Below are positions 1 through 11,023 of a DNA stretch of 64,000 nucleotides, one piece after another. Both the position numbers and the translations under genes were made by a program. The stretch comes from Sandaracinaceae bacterium (GTDB lineage: Bacteria > Myxococcota_A > Polyangia > Polyangiales > Sandaracinaceae). Where the stretch lies: positions 30,416-94,415 of the forward strand of contig JAHBWG010000028.1 of NCBI GenBank assembly GCA_019637095.1, given 5' to 3'. The notes under the pieces were generated by a model, which did no database searches, had not been told where the DNA came from, and saw nothing but the letters and a program-made list of their open reading frames with translations. How positions within the stretch are numbered: the first letter of the stretch is position 1; the number at the start of each line of letters is the position of its first letter.

Positions 1-1113
1 CGCGCGCCACGCCACGCCGCCGACGAACTGATCGGTGTCGTCGAGGCGGCTGCGGTCGAACGGCACGCCGCCCAGGTCCGCGCGCTCTTGGTAGATGAGC
101 CCCTCGGACGCGAAGTCCCACGCGCCGAAGATCGTGATCCCGGCCAGGCGCGTGATGAGCATGATCCGGTCGACGTCGGTCTGAAAGTCCGAGTCGATCC
201 CCGAGCCGCCGTTCTGCAGGATTCCCAAGCCCCAGTGGCTGCCCATCCGGCCGAAGCGGAGCTCGCCCAGGGTGCGGTTGCGGACCTCCGCCCAGGCGCG
301 CCGCGCGACGATGCTGTCCGTCAGCGAGTTCATGCCCGCCTGCGGCGGCACCATCGTCGTGCTGAGCGTGTCGATCGGCGCCATCGTCGTGCGGTCGTAG
401 CGGTAGTACGGATCGACGATCCCGGACTGATAGGCGTACGGGCCCACCGCGAGGCTGTTCGGCGTGGAGCCGAGCACCATGTTGTCGAACACGTCGATCT
501 GCATCCGGACGCGCACGTCGTCGGAGAGGTGGATCGTCGGCTCGAGCCGCAGGCGCATCGTCGCGAACGCGTTCGCGTGCTGGTTGCACGGCGCGCTCGG
601 GTCGCTGCCCCCGCAGCCGCCGAGCGGGATCACGTCGTCCTCGAGCGGCCGGAAGAGCCGGAACGGCAGCTCGGCCTGCCCGGTCATCGGATCGACCCGG
701 TCGAAGAAGAAGTTGTCCTGGAAGTCGCCGCGGAAGCGCAGGTAGCCGTGCAAGTCGAACACGGTCTGCGGCGTCGTCCAGCGCGCGATCGTCGGGTCGG
801 TCCCGTCTCCCGCGCCGGCGCTGTCGAGGCGTGACTGCGCGGCGGATGGAGACGGGAGATCGTCGTCGTCGTCGTCCCCCTCTTCTTCTTCTTCGTCGTC
901 GTCGCCGGCGGCGGGGTCACTGCCCTGGATGTCGAGCTGCATGGAGCCCATGTCCGGCGGGCGGAGCTGCGGATCGCCCCCTCCCTCGTCGTCCCAGTCC
1001 TCCTCGTCCTCGTCCTCGGCGGCGTCGGCCGTCGCACCGGGGCGCGGCTGGGCTGCGGCCGTCGGCACGAGCACCAAGCCGAGGAGCGCAAGCGTGGCTA
1101 CGATTCGTCGCAT
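1..1113 (-). CDS. Predicted outer-membrane beta-barrel protein (C-terminal part outside window)
   Basis: The reading frame starts at ATG 1113 and runs off the left edge (371 codons seen, no stop). Residues 1-22 are a signal peptide (MRRIVATLALLGLVLVPTAAAQ). Two strongly acidic low-complexity stretches (runs of D/E) follow around residues 30-80, then alternating-pattern segments such as LRFRGDFQDNFFFDR and MRLRLEPTIHLSDDVRVRMQ that look like amphipathic beta strands with aromatic girdles. This resembles myxobacterial outer-membrane proteins of the TIGR04551 type, but that name is recalled, not tested. It is divergent from the RNase J gene, with which it shares a short intergenic region. No good Shine-Dalgarno sequence precedes the start. 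Confidence 0.7.
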   Translation of the reverse strand, partial: MRRIVATLALLGLVLVPTAAAQPRPGATADAAEDEDEEDWDDEGGGDPQLRPPDMGSMQLDIQGSDPAAGDDDEEEEEGDDDDDDLPSPSAAQSRLDSAGAGDGTDPTIARWTTPQTVFDLHGYLRFRGDFQDNFFFDRVDPMTGQAELPFRLFRPLEDDVIPLGGCGGSDPSAPCNQHANAFATMRLRLEPTIHLSDDVRVRMQIDVFDNMVLGSTPNSLAVGPYAYQSGIVDPYYRYDRTTMAPIDTLSTTMVPPQAGMNSLTDSIVARRAWAEVRNRTLGELRFGRMGSHWGLGILQNGGSGIDSDFQTDVDRIMLITRLAGITIFGAWDFASEGLIYQERADLGGVPFDRSRLDDTDQFVGGVAWRA

Positions 1114-1155
1114 CGAATTCCCGGGTGGCGTCACGGCGCGGCGCCGCGCGGGGCG

Positions 1156-2895
1156 GTGCTAACACGGCCTCCGAGGGTGGGCAATCGTATCGGCCGCGTG
1201 CTACATGCCGCCGGCTCGCTGGAGGAGCGACCCATCCAACCGGCCGCGCTCAAAGTGATTCCCCTCGGCGGTCTGGGCGAGATCGGCATGAACTGCCTCG
1301 CCCTCGAGGTCGACGGTCGCCGCATCGTCATCGACTGCGGGCTCACCTTCGACGACCGAGGCCTCGGGATCGACGTGACGCACGCCGATCTCGGCGTGCT
1401 CGCGCAGGCGCCCGAGCGGCTCGACGCGATCGTCGTGACGCACGGGCACGAGGACCACGTCGGCGCGGTCCCGTACCTGCTCGAGGCGTGCCCCGTCCCC
1501 GTCTACGCGCCGCCCTACGCGCTCGGCGTCCTGCGCGAGCGGCTGGCCCAACACCCGGCGGCCAACCGCCCCGGGGTCGAGCTCCACGCGATCCGTCCGG
1601 GCGATCGCGTCACCGTGGGCCCCTTCGAGGTCGAGCCCTACCGCGTGACGCACTCGATGCCGGACTGCACCGGCGTGATCGTGCGCACGCCGGCCGGCGT
1701 CGTCGTCCACAGCGGAGACTTCAAGATCGAAGAGGCGCCCACCGACGGCGAGGGCTTCGACTGGGACCGGCTCGAGCGCCTGCGCGCCGAGGAGGGTGTG
1801 CGGCTCTTGATGAGCGACTCGACGAACGCGCTCGTCGAGGGCGCGACGGGCGCGGAGCGCGACGTCGCCGCGCGCCTCGAGGAGCTCGTGCGCGAGGCCC
1901 GCGGCCGCGTCGTGGTGACGCTGTTCGCCTCGAACGTCCACCGGATGCGCGCGCTCGCGGAGATCGCGCGCGCGACGGGCCGCAAGCTGTGCCTGCTCGG
2001 CCGCTCGCTCCGCATGCACGCGCGCATCGCCGCCGAGGAGGGCTACGTCCGCGGGCTCGAGGCGGTGGAGATCCCCTCGGAGATGGCGCGCTCGACGCCG
2101 CGCGACCGCCTCCTCGTGCTCGCCACCGGCACGCAGGGCGAGCCGCCGGCCGCCTTCGCGCGGCTCGCGCTCGGCGAGCACCCCGACCTGGCCCTCGAGG
2201 AGGGCGACCTCGTGATCCACTCGGCGCGGATCATCCCGGGCTGCGAGACGCGCGTGTACCCGCTCTTCGACGCGCTCGCGCGGCGCGGCGTCGGCGTCCG
2301 CTGGCGCCGGCTCGACCCGGGCGTGCACGTCAGCGGCCACGCGCACCGCGACGAGCAGCGCCGCTTGATCGACGCGCTCCAGCCCAGGTCGTTCATCCCG
2401 CTCCACGGGACGCACCTGCACATGCTCGAGCACGCGAAGATCGCGCGCGAGGCCGGCGTCGAGGACGTGCTCGTCGTGGGCAACGGCCAGGTGGTCGAGG
2501 TGGGCGACGGCCCGCTCGCGATCGCGGGCGCGGTGCCGATCGGGCGCGTCCACCGCGAGCGCGGCCGCCCGCTCGACGAGCGCGTCGTGCGCGACCGCGC
2601 CCTGCTCGCGTCACTGGGCTTCGCCGTGGTCACGGCGCTCGTCGACGACCGAGGCCGCCCGGTCGCGCCGCTCGACCTGCTGACGCGCGGGGTCGTGCAC
2701 GAGGACGAGAGCGCCGCGGTGCTCGACGACGCGTGCGACGCGGTCCACCGCGAGCTCGCGCGGGCGCGCTACCGCGCGGATCGCCCGGACCTCGACGACG
2801 TCGAGGACGTCGCCAAGCGCGCGCTCAAGCGCTTCTTCGCGCAGCGCCTCGCCAAGAAGCCGCTCTGCTACGCGATGGTGAGCCGCCGGCCATGA
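1156..2895 (+). CDS. rnj: Ribonuclease J (metallo-beta-lactamase/beta-CASP nuclease)
   Basis: 579 codons from GTG 1156. The N-terminal half has the metallo-beta-lactamase core: GGLGEIGMN, then THGHEDHVGAVPYLL with metal ligands H96, H98, D100 and H101. A later HSGDFKIEE carries the next ligand and SGHAHRDEQRR/PLHGTHLHMLEH match the beta-CASP and C-terminal histidine motifs of RNase J. RNase J is an endo- and 5'-exoribonuclease for mRNA decay and rRNA maturation. Length fits the family (about 555 residues). The start is uncertain: GTG codons at 1177 and 1198 are also in frame, and the conserved part begins only near residue 33. The stop overlaps the next start (ATGA at 2892-2895), so the two genes are probably co-translated. 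Confidence 0.92.
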   Translation: MLTRPPRVGNRIGRVLHAAGSLEERPIQPAALKVIPLGGLGEIGMNCLALEVDGRRIVIDCGLTFDDRGLGIDVTHADLGVLAQAPERLDAIVVTHGHEDHVGAVPYLLEACPVPVYAPPYALGVLRERLAQHPAANRPGVELHAIRPGDRVTVGPFEVEPYRVTHSMPDCTGVIVRTPAGVVVHSGDFKIEEAPTDGEGFDWDRLERLRAEEGVRLLMSDSTNALVEGATGAERDVAARLEELVREARGRVVVTLFASNVHRMRALAEIARATGRKLCLLGRSLRMHARIAAEEGYVRGLEAVEIPSEMARSTPRDRLLVLATGTQGEPPAAFARLALGEHPDLALEEGDLVIHSARIIPGCETRVYPLFDALARRGVGVRWRRLDPGVHVSGHAHRDEQRRLIDALQPRSFIPLHGTHLHMLEHAKIAREAGVEDVLVVGNGQVVEVGDGPLAIAGAVPIGRVHRERGRPLDERVVRDRALLASLGFAVVTALVDDRGRPVAPLDLLTRGVVHEDESAAVLDDACDAVHRELARARYRADRPDLDDVEDVAKRALKRFFAQRLAKKPLCYAMVSRRP

Positions 2896-4241
2896 GGGGC
2901 GCGACGCTCGCGCTCGCGCTCGCCGGCGTGACGATCTCGTGCGGCCCCGCGCCGCGCCCGACGCCGCTGGAGCGCCCGGTCGCCGACGCGGGCGTCGAGG
3001 CCGCCCAGGCCGACGTGCCCGGCCGCGCGCCGACCCCCGCGGAGACGCGCGCGATCCGCCGCCTCATGCGGGTCGCCGAGTCGATCCGCTCGCTCCGGTT
3101 CGCGTCGGAGGTGCCCTTCCGCGTCCAGGACCGCGAGGTCATCACGCAGTTCGTCCGCGAGCAGATCGACGCCGAGGAGCTCGAGCGCGCGCGCATCTTC
3201 TACGTGGCGATCGGGCTGCTCGAGCCCGACCTCGCGGTCGACGAGCTGATCGTGCGGGTCCTGGGCGAGCAGATCGTCGGCTACTACGACCCCGAGCGCA
3301 GCCTGCTCGTGGTGCGCGAGGACGTCGCGATGGAGCTCGGCCGCAGCGCCCGCAGCGCGCGCGCCCTCGGCGAGGCCGAGATGGTGATCGTGCACGAGCT
3401 CGTCCACGCGCTGCAGGACCAGCGCCTCGGGCTCGGCGCGCAGTACCGCGCGGAGCGCACGATCGACGGATCGAACGCGTTCGCGATGGTCGTCGAAGGC
3501 GACGCGACGCTCGCGATGATCGGCCACATGATCGGGCTCGAGGGGCAGCCGCTCGCCGCGCTCACGCGGAACACCGCGCGGATGCGCTCGATGATCCGCG
3601 ACAGCCCCGACCCGGTGCGCGGCCAGGAGATGGAGAGCGCGCCGGCGATCGTCCGGCTCCCGCTCGTCGCGCGTTACCTCGACGGCCTCGTGTTCTGCGC
3701 GACGCTCCACGGCGAGCGGGGCTGGAGCGGCGTCGACGAGGCGCACCGGCGCCCGCCCGTGTCGACCGAGCAGGCGCTCCACCCCGAGCGCTACGCCGCG
3801 GGAGAGCGGCCCGACGACGTCGTCATCGGCGAGCTCCCGGAGCTCGCCGCGGCGGGACTGACGCCGCACGAGGAGGACACGCTCGGGGAGCTCGAGCTCG
3901 GGATCTGGCTCGGGCTCGGCGACCCGGGGCGCGAGCGCGACGAGGTCGGGGCCGACGGCTGGGGCGGCGATCGGCTGCGCGTCTACCGCGACGCGGAGGG
4001 CGCGACCTCGGTCGTCTGGTTCACCTCGTGGGACGACGAGGCGGAGGCCCGCGAGGCGGAGGCCGCCGCCCGACGGGTCGTCGCGGCCCGCGCAGGCGCG
4101 GCGCGCGCGCCGGGCCACGTCGAGCGCCGCGGGCGCGCCGTGCTCGTCCTGCTCGACCTCGCGACCGCGCTGAAGGAGCCCGTGCGCCGCGCGTTCGACG
4201 CGTTCGCGACCTCGCTCCCGCCGGCCCCTCCGCGCGATTGA
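2892..4241 (+). CDS. Lipoprotein zinc metalloprotease-like protein (HELVH motif)
   Basis: 449 residues from ATG 2892, overlapping the RNase J stop by ATGA. A lipoprotein signal peptide ends at SC near residue 17. The central motif VIVHELVHALQDQ places HExxH at H168-H172, the zinc-binding and catalytic signature of gluzincin-type peptidases; a downstream Glu in VVEGDATLAMIG is a possible third ligand. YYDPERSLLVV and similar segments recur in uncharacterised myxobacterial proteins of this kind. Substrate is unknown. The C-terminus is helical and rich in Ala/Arg/Glu. Association with rnj may only be positional. High confidence that it is a gene and exported; moderate for peptidase activity. Confidence 0.8.
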   Translation: MRGATLALALAGVTISCGPAPRPTPLERPVADAGVEAAQADVPGRAPTPAETRAIRRLMRVAESIRSLRFASEVPFRVQDREVITQFVREQIDAEELERARIFYVAIGLLEPDLAVDELIVRVLGEQIVGYYDPERSLLVVREDVAMELGRSARSARALGEAEMVIVHELVHALQDQRLGLGAQYRAERTIDGSNAFAMVVEGDATLAMIGHMIGLEGQPLAALTRNTARMRSMIRDSPDPVRGQEMESAPAIVRLPLVARYLDGLVFCATLHGERGWSGVDEAHRRPPVSTEQALHPERYAAGERPDDVVIGELPELAAAGLTPHEEDTLGELELGIWLGLGDPGRERDEVGADGWGGDRLRVYRDAEGATSVVWFTSWDDEAEAREAEAAARRVVAARAGAARAPGHVERRGRAVLVLLDLATALKEPVRRAFDAFATSLPPAPPRD

Positions 4242-4252
4242 CGGCCGCGTGA

Positions 4253-4281
4253 TTGACCGCGGACGAGCGCGACGCTAGGAC
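4253..4281 (+). promoter_or_regulatory. Candidate sigma70-type promoter of tig-clpP-clpX-lon
   Basis: TTGACC at 4253-4258 (5 of 6 match to the -35 consensus), 17-bp spacer, TAGGAC at 4276-4281 (weak -10). It lies 30 nt upstream of the trigger-factor start, which has a good Shine-Dalgarno sequence (GAGGAGG at 4295-4301). Confidence 0.5.
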
Positions 4282-4310
4282 ACGCGTCCGCTCCGAGGAG
4301 GCTCTTTTCG

Positions 4311-5615
4311 ATGCGCTCGCAGGTCAACGAGATCGACGCCGTGACGGTCGAGGTCGAGGTGCAGGTCCCGTGGGACCGGGTCAAGCAGGGCCTCGACGCC
4401 AGCTACGGCAAACTGCAGAAGCAGGTCCGCGTCCGCGGCTTCCGGCCCGGCAAGACGCCCCGCAGCGTCCTGACGAAGCTGTACGGGCCGCAGGTGAACC
4501 ACGAGGTCATCTCCACGCTCGTCGAGGAGGGGCTGCTCGAGGCGGTGCAGGAGCACTCGCTCGCGATCGTGGCGACGCCCGAGGTCCGCTCGTTGCCGAG
4601 CATCGAGCGCGACAAGCCGCTGTCGTTCACGGCGAAGCTCGAGATCCGCCCGAAGGTCGACGGAGTCGTCGTCGACGGCCTCGAGGTCAGCCGCCCGTCG
4701 AGCGCGGTGGCCGACGCGGAGGTCGACGCGGAGCTCGAGCGCCTGCGCATCCAGCACGCAGAGATCGTCACGCCCGACGAGCCGCGCCCCGCCGCCCTCG
4801 GCGATCTCCTCACCGTCGACTACACGGTCGAGGTCGACGGCGAGGAGAAGGCGGAGATGGCGGCGCAGGGCCGCACCGTCGAGCTCGGGAGCGGGCGGCT
4901 CGTGCCCGCCTTCGAGGAGGGCCTGCTCGGCGCGAAGGTCGACGACGAGGTGACCATCCGCGTCGCCTACGACGACGACGCGCCCAACGAGGATCTCAAG
5001 AACAGGCGCGCGCTCTTCCGGGTGAAGATCACCGAGCTGCGCTCGCGGCTCCTGCCGGATCTCGACGACGAGTTCGCGCAGGACCTCGGCGAGCACGAGA
5101 CGCTCGACGCGCTGCGCGCCGCCACGCGCGCCAAGCTCGAGGAGGCGGCCAAGGGCCGCGCGGACTCGGCCGTGCGCGAGCAGCTCGTCGAGCAGCTCGT
5201 CGACAAGAACCCCGTGCCGGTCCCGCCCTCGCTCGTCGACCAGCAGGAGCAGGGGATGCGGCGCGAGCTCGCGTTCCTCGCGCAGATCGCCGGGCCCGGG
5301 TTCGACCTCGGCGCGAGCGGCGAGCTGCGCGACCGCGCCGAGAAGAAGGTGCGCGCGGCGCTCCTCATGGGCGAGATCGCGCGGCGCGAGGGCCTCACGA
5401 TCGAGCCCGAGGAGATCGACGCGCAGCTCGCGAAGATCGCCGAGGCCTCCGGCAAGCACATCGCGAAAGTACGGGTGGAGTACGCCGGAGAGAAGCGCGA
5501 CTCGCTCGCGAACAAGCTCCTCGAAGACAAGCTTCTCGATTTCCTGTTGGGGCGGGCTACAGTCACCGACGCACCCCCGAGGAGTGAGACCGATGCCGGT
5601 GAATCCGATGAGTGA
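4311..5615 (+). CDS. tig: Trigger factor (ribosome-bound peptidyl-prolyl isomerase chaperone)
   Basis: 434 residues, ATG preceded by GAGGAGG with 9-nt spacing. The N-terminal ribosome-binding domain contains [19 protein letters not shown], the conserved signature loop that docks at ribosomal protein uL23 (usual form GFRxGKxP). The middle FKBP-like domain (about residues 150-240) includes [16 protein letters not shown] and a [17 protein letters not shown] stretch. The C-terminal helical chaperone domain is rich in Glu, Arg and Lys. Length is normal. It folds nascent chains and hands clients on to other chaperones. It overlaps clpP and forms the start of a quality-control operon, the common bacterial arrangement tig-clpP-clpX-lon. 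Confidence 0.97.
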   Translation: MRSQVNEIDAVTVEVEVQVPWDRVKQGLDASYGKLQKQVRVRGFRPGKTPRSVLTKLYGPQVNHEVISTLVEEGLLEAVQEHSLAIVATPEVRSLPSIERDKPLSFTAKLEIRPKVDGVVVDGLEVSRPSSAVADAEVDAELERLRIQHAEIVTPDEPRPAALGDLLTVDYTVEVDGEEKAEMAAQGRTVELGSGRLVPAFEEGLLGAKVDDEVTIRVAYDDDAPNEDLKNRRALFRVKITELRSRLLPDLDDEFAQDLGEHETLDALRAATRAKLEEAAKGRADSAVREQLVEQLVDKNPVPVPPSLVDQQEQGMRRELAFLAQIAGPGFDLGASGELRDRAEKKVRAALLMGEIARREGLTIEPEEIDAQLAKIAEASGKHIAKVRVEYAGEKRDSLANKLLEDKLLDFLLGRATVTDAPPRSETDAGESDE

Positions 5616-6228
5616 CGCGCCCCGCCTGATGCCGCTTCCCTACCCGCACGTGATCGAGACGACCCACCGCGGCGAGCGGGTCTCGGACATCTGGACGCGC
5701 CTGCTCAAGGACCGGATCGTCTTCCTCGGCACCGAGGTCAACGACGACATCGCGAACATCATCATCGCGCAGCTCTTGATCCTCGAGGGCGAAGATCCCG
5801 ACAAGGAGATCACGCTCTACATCAACAGCCCGGGCGGCGTGATCACCGCGGGTCTCGCGATCTACGACACCATGCAGTACATCCAGTGCCCGGTCTCGAC
5901 GGTGTGCCTCGGCCAGGCCGCCTCGATGGCCGCGTGGCTCCTCGCGTCGGGCGCGCCCGGCCGCCGGCGCTGCCTGCCGAACAGCCGCGTGATGATCCAC
6001 CAGCCCCTCGCCGGCGTGCGCGGGCAGGCGTCGGACATCGAGATCCACGCGAAGGAGATCCTCCAGCTCCGGCACCGGATGAACGAGATCCTGTCGAAGC
6101 ACACGGGCCAGGCCGTCGACAAGATCAAGGACGACACCGAGCGTGACCGCTTCCTCTCCGCCACCGAGGCGAAGGAGTACGGGATCATCGACGACGTCAT
6201 CTTCCCCCGTAAGGGAGACGACAAGTAG
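5593..6228 (+). CDS. clpP: ATP-dependent Clp protease proteolytic subunit
   Basis: 211 residues from ATG 5593, chosen because GAGGAG lies 9 nt upstream; ATG 5608 (ATGA overlap area with the tig stop) would give 206 residues. The serine protease triad is visible: S111 in [10 protein letters not shown]136 in VMIHQPL, and D185 in [28 protein letters not shown] is the oxyanion-hole region. ClpP forms the double heptameric peptidase chamber fed by ClpX encoded next. The first residues before [10 protein letters not shown] would be a short propeptide. Overlap with tig implies translational coupling. Confidence 0.97.
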   Translation: MPVNPMSDAPRLMPLPYPHVIETTHRGERVSDIWTRLLKDRIVFLGTEVNDDIANIIIAQLLILEGEDPDKEITLYINSPGGVITAGLAIYDTMQYIQCPVSTVCLGQAASMAAWLLASGAPGRRRCLPNSRVMIHQPLAGVRGQASDIEIHAKEILQLRHRMNEILSKHTGQAVDKIKDDTERDRFLSATEAKEYGIIDDVIFPRKGDDK

Positions 6229-6323
6229 AACGATCCTGGCCACATACGGGGGACACTGGCGGTGATTTGCCGCTGCGCGGGCCGGGGTTTAGTCTCTGGT
6301 GAGGGAAACGACGGGGTAGCAGG

Positions 6324-7577
<1,254 letters not shown>

Positions 7578-7600
7578 GGTCGCACTGACCCGGGTGCGCG

Positions 7601-10093
7601 ATGTTCTTCCACAAGAACGACAACGACTCGGGAGGCCGAGGCGGCAAGGGCCGCACCCTCCCCCTGCTTCCCCTGCGGGACATCATCGTGTTCCCGCACA
7701 TGGTCGTCCCGCTGTTCGTGGGCCGCGAGAAGTCGATCAACGCCCTCGAAGAGGCGATGAGCCAGGACAAGGAGATCCTGCTCGCCGCCCAGAAGAAGGC
7801 GAAGACGAACGATCCGACGCCCGAGGACATCTACGCGGTCGGCACCGTCGGGGTGATCATCCAGCTGCTGCGTCTGCCCGACGGGACCGTGAAGGTCCTC
7901 GTCGAGGGCAAGCGACGTTGTCGCATCGAGCGCTTCGTCCCGCACGACGACTTCTTCCTCTGCGAGGTCGCCGCGCTCGACGAGGTCAGCACCGCCTCGG
8001 TGGAGATCGAGGCGCTCATGCGCTCCGTGCAGTCCACGTTCGAGACCTACGTCAAGCTCAACAAGCGCATCGCGCCCGAGATGCTGATGCAGGTCCAGAC
8101 GATCGACGACCCGGCGCGCCTCGCCGACACGATCGTGGTCCACCTGACCGCCGTGAAGCTCCACGACAAGCAGGAGATCCTCGAGACCACGGACCCGGCC
8201 AAGCGGCTCGAGCGTCTCTTCGAGCTCATGAACGCCGAGATCGAGATCCTCCAAGTGGAGAAGAAGATCCGCTCTCGCGTCAAGAAGCAGATGGAGAAGA
8301 CGCAGAAGGAGTACTACCTCAACGAGCAGATGCAGGCCATCCAGAAGGAGCTGGGTGAGCGCGACGAGTTCAAGAGCGAGATCCAGGAACTCGAAGACCG
8401 CATCAAGTCCAAGCCGCTCTCCGACGAGGCGGAGGACCGCGTCAAGAAGGAGCTGCGTAAGCTCAAGATGATGCAGCCGATGAGCGCGGAGGCGACCGTC
8501 GTCCGCAACTACATCGACTGGATCCTGAACCTCCCGTGGTTCGACGTCTCCGACGAGAACTACGACATCGAGCTCGCCGAGCGGATCCTCGACGAGGACC
8601 ACTACGGCCTCAAGAAGGTCAAGGAGCGCATCCTCGAGTACCTCGCGGTGCAGGCGCTCGTGAAGAAGCTCAAGGGGCCGGTGCTCTGCCTGGTCGGGCC
8701 GCCCGGCGTCGGCAAGACGTCCCTCGCGCGCAGCATCGCGCGCGCGACGGGCCGCGAATTCGTGCGTCTGAGCCTGGGCGGCGTGCGCGACGAGGCGGAG
8801 ATCCGCGGCCACCGGCGCACGTACATCGGCGCCCTCCCCGGCCGGATCATCCAGAGCCTTCGCAAGGTCGGCACGAACAACCCGGTGTTCCTGCTCGACG
8901 AGGTCGACAAGATGTCGAGCGACTTCCGCGGCGACCCGGCCTCCGCGCTGCTCGAGGTCCTCGACCCGGAGCAGAACTCCGAGTTCAACGACCACTACCT
9001 CGACCTCGACTACGACCTCTCGGACGTGATGTTCGTCACCACGGCGAACACGCTGGGCGACATCCCGCTGCCGCTCCGCGACCGGATGGAGATCATCGAG
9101 CTCAGCGGCTACACGGAGTTCGAGAAGCTCAACATCGCGGTGCGCTACCTCGTCCCGCGCCAGCAGCGCGAGGCTGGTCTGCACGACGTCGACGTGGAGA
9201 TCACCGAGAACGCGATCCGCACCGTCATCCACCACTACACGATGGAGAGCGGCGTGCGGAACCTGGAGCGCGAGATCGGCTCGCTCTGCCGCAAGGTCGC
9301 GCGCCAGGTGGTCAAGGACGGCGACAAGACCAAGACCTACCGCATCGCGTCGGCGGACGTCCCGCGCTACCTCGGCGTGCCGAAGTACCAGGGCAACAAG
9401 GCCGGCGAGGTCGACAGCGTCGGCCGCACCCACGGCCTGGCCGCGACGGTGTTCGGCGGGACGCTGCTCGACTGCGAGGCCGCGATCGTCCCAGGCAAGG
9501 GCAAGCAGGTGATCACGGGCCGGCTGAGCGAAGGGATGAAGGAGAGCGCGCAAGCCGCGTTGACCTACATCCGCTCGCGCCACGCCGAGCTCGGGCTCGA
9601 CGAGGACTTCCACGAGAAGGTGGACGTCCACGTCCACTTCCCCGACTACATCCAGAAGGACGGGCCGAGCGCGGGGATCACCATGGCGACGAGCATCGCG
9701 AGCGCGCTGATGCGCATCCCGGTGCGCCGCAACGTCGCGATGACGGGCGAGATCACGCTGCGCGGGCAGGTGATGCCGATCGGCGGTCTCAAGGAGAAGA
9801 CGCTGGCCGCGCACCGTGCGGGCATCGACACGATCCTGATCCCGAAGGAGAACCGCAAGGACCTGCGGGAGATCCCGAAGCGGGTCCTCAAGGGCCTGCG
9901 GGTCGTGCTGGTCGAGCACATGGACCAGGTGCTCCGCGAGGCGCTCGCGCTGAACGATCCGGACGCGCTCTTCCCGCGGCGCGCGCGCCCGATGGAGTAC
10001 CGCGGCGGCCAGCTCGTCACGCCCGACGGCGACGGGGAGCCCTCCTCGCCGGTCCCGCAACCCACCGTCGAGGGCCCGGGCGCCCAGCAGTAG
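7601..10093 (+). CDS. lon: ATP-dependent protease Lon (LonA type)
   Basis: 830 residues from ATG 7601, 23 nt after clpX. The N-terminal substrate-binding domain begins at [19 protein letters not shown]; a coiled-coil follows (about residues 200-280). AAA+ Walker A is GPPGVGKT at residues 366-373 and Walker B is [10 protein letters not shown]. The protease domain carries the Ser-Lys dyad: S690 in [10 protein letters not shown] and K733 in [11 protein letters not shown], spaced 43 residues as in E. coli Lon. The C-terminal tail after residue 800 is Pro/Gly/Glu-rich. Myxobacteria often have two Lon proteins; nothing here tells which paralogue this is. It ends 36 nt before the tRNA gene. Confidence 0.97.
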   Translation: MFFHKNDNDSGGRGGKGRTLPLLPLRDIIVFPHMVVPLFVGREKSINALEEAMSQDKEILLAAQKKAKTNDPTPEDIYAVGTVGVIIQLLRLPDGTVKVLVEGKRRCRIERFVPHDDFFLCEVAALDEVSTASVEIEALMRSVQSTFETYVKLNKRIAPEMLMQVQTIDDPARLADTIVVHLTAVKLHDKQEILETTDPAKRLERLFELMNAEIEILQVEKKIRSRVKKQMEKTQKEYYLNEQMQAIQKELGERDEFKSEIQELEDRIKSKPLSDEAEDRVKKELRKLKMMQPMSAEATVVRNYIDWILNLPWFDVSDENYDIELAERILDEDHYGLKKVKERILEYLAVQALVKKLKGPVLCLVGPPGVGKTSLARSIARATGREFVRLSLGGVRDEAEIRGHRRTYIGALPGRIIQSLRKVGTNNPVFLLDEVDKMSSDFRGDPASALLEVLDPEQNSEFNDHYLDLDYDLSDVMFVTTANTLGDIPLPLRDRMEIIELSGYTEFEKLNIAVRYLVPRQQREAGLHDVDVEITENAIRTVIHHYTMESGVRNLEREIGSLCRKVARQVVKDGDKTKTYRIASADVPRYLGVPKYQGNKAGEVDSVGRTHGLAATVFGGTLLDCEAAIVPGKGKQVITGRLSEGMKESAQAALTYIRSRHAELGLDEDFHEKVDVHVHFPDYIQKDGPSAGITMATSIASALMRIPVRRNVAMTGEITLRGQVMPIGGLKEKTLAAHRAGIDTILIPKENRKDLREIPKRVLKGLRVVLVEHMDQVLREALALNDPDALFPRRARPMEYRGGQLVTPDGDGEPSSPVPQPTVEGPGAQQ

Positions 10094-10129
10094 CGCCCGC
10101 CTGCGACGCGAGTCATGCTCGCGAGCCCC

Positions 10130-10202
10130 GGGCGGATAGCTCAGTAGGTAGAGCGCCGGTCTTACAAACCGGTGGTCGTCGGTTCGAGCCCGGCTCCGCC
10201 CA
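10130..10202 (+). tRNA. tRNA-Val (anticodon UAC)
   Basis: A 73-nt cloverleaf: acceptor GGGCGGA (10130-10136) pairs with TCCGCCC (10195-10201), discriminator A10202. The D-arm region is TAGCTCAGTAGGTAGAGC; the anticodon stem CCGGT/ACCGG encloses the loop CTTACAA, giving anticodon TAC, valine; the T-arm has GGTTCGAGCC. The 3' CCA is not encoded. A at the discriminator fits valine identity. The stop codon of the opposing Cys-rich gene lies 5 nt beyond. Confidence 0.96.
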
Positions 10203-10207
10203 TCCGG

Positions 10208-10972
10208 TCAGCGGCAGACGTAGCGACTGCTCATGAACGCGGCGGCGCACTCGGCGTCGTCGTTGCAGCCGGTGTAGACGCACGCGCCCGCGCGGCACTC
10301 GTAGTTGTCGTCGTCGAACGCGGGCGAGCCGGTGCGACAGTCCGCGGTGCTGGCGCAGCCGATCACGCAGTTGCGGCGCGCGATGGGGATCGGCAGCCCG
10401 GTGTTCGGCGGCTCGACGTCGCGGCACACGTACCGAGCGTCGGAGAACGTGGTGGCGCACTCGGCGTCGTCGTTGCAGCCGGTGTAGACACAGACGGAAT
10501 CATCGCAAGCGTAGTTGTCGGCGTCGAACGCGGGCGAGCCGATCCCGCAGTCGGAGGAGATCGTGCACTCCTGCAGGCACTGGCCGAAGCCCGCGTCGAG
10601 CCGGCAGGTGTAGTCCGTCCGCATGAACGCCTCGCGGCACTCGGCGGCGCTCCGGCAGCCCGACCACTCGCAGATCCCAGCCGCGCAGCGGTAGTGATCC
10701 GCGTCGTAGAGGGCCGGACCGGCGGCGAGCACGCAGTCGGCCGCGGTCATGCAGCCCGTGCGACAGAGCCGGAGCGGCGGCGGACCGGCGTCGACGGCAG
10801 GCGGGGCTCCGCCGTCCGGTACCGGAGGCGAACCGTCGGGGCCGCTCGGACCGCCAGCGTCGCGCGAGGGCGACGCGGCGTCCGGGCCCGCCTCCGCGTC
10901 GAGCGGCTCCTCGGGGTGGTTGCAGGCACCGAGCGAGAGGACCAGCAAGAGGATGGTGAAGGGAGCGCGCAC
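10208..10972 (-). CDS. Cys-rich lipoprotein with repeated modules
   Basis: 254 residues from GTG 10972 (chosen because it begins the lipoprotein signal APFTILLLVLSLGACN; an upstream ATG would add a poor hydrophilic extension). After a Pro/Ala/Gly/Asp linker come four similar Cys-rich modules with the pattern C-x3-C-x4-DC...DADxYxC...C-x5-C-x4-EC; one module (SPAFDADNYACDDSVCVYTG) is nearly repeated later as SPAFDDDNYECRAGACVYTG. Such modules are probably disulphide-bonded surface domains; function unknown. A TATCTT hexamer lies 6 nt upstream of the GTG. It follows two lipoprotein genes on the same strand, but a strong hairpin separates them, so it is probably transcribed on its own. Confidence 0.8.
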   Translation of the reverse strand: MRAPFTILLLVLSLGACNHPEEPLDAEAGPDAASPSRDAGGPSGPDGSPPVPDGGAPPAVDAGPPPLRLCRTGCMTAADCVLAAGPALYDADHYRCAAGICEWSGCRSAAECREAFMRTDYTCRLDAGFGQCLQECTISSDCGIGSPAFDADNYACDDSVCVYTGCNDDAECATTFSDARYVCRDVEPPNTGLPIPIARRNCVIGCASTADCRTGSPAFDDDNYECRAGACVYTGCNDDAECAAAFMSSRYVCR

Positions 10973-10978
10973 GCCGAC

Positions 10979-10984
10979 AAGATA
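10979..10984 (-). promoter_or_regulatory. Candidate -10 hexamer (TATCTT), leaderless arrangement
   Basis: TATCTT read on the minus strand, 6 nt before GTG 10972; if used as a -10 element transcription would begin at or next to the start codon. No -35 match is evident. Confidence 0.4.
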
Positions 10985-10989
10985 CGCGA

Positions 10990-11012
10990 GGCCGGGGCGT
11001 CTCGCCCCGGCC
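10990..11012. terminator. Perfect GC hairpin with 3-nt loop after a lipoprotein gene
   Basis: GGCCGGGGCG / TCT / CGCCCCGGCC: a 10-bp perfect stem with a triloop, 11 nt beyond the stop of the 11024-11896 gene. There is no T-tract, so if it terminates it is not a classical intrinsic terminator. Other gene ends in this window have the same type of hairpin. Confidence 0.45.
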
Positions 11013-11023
11013 GATCGTCGCAA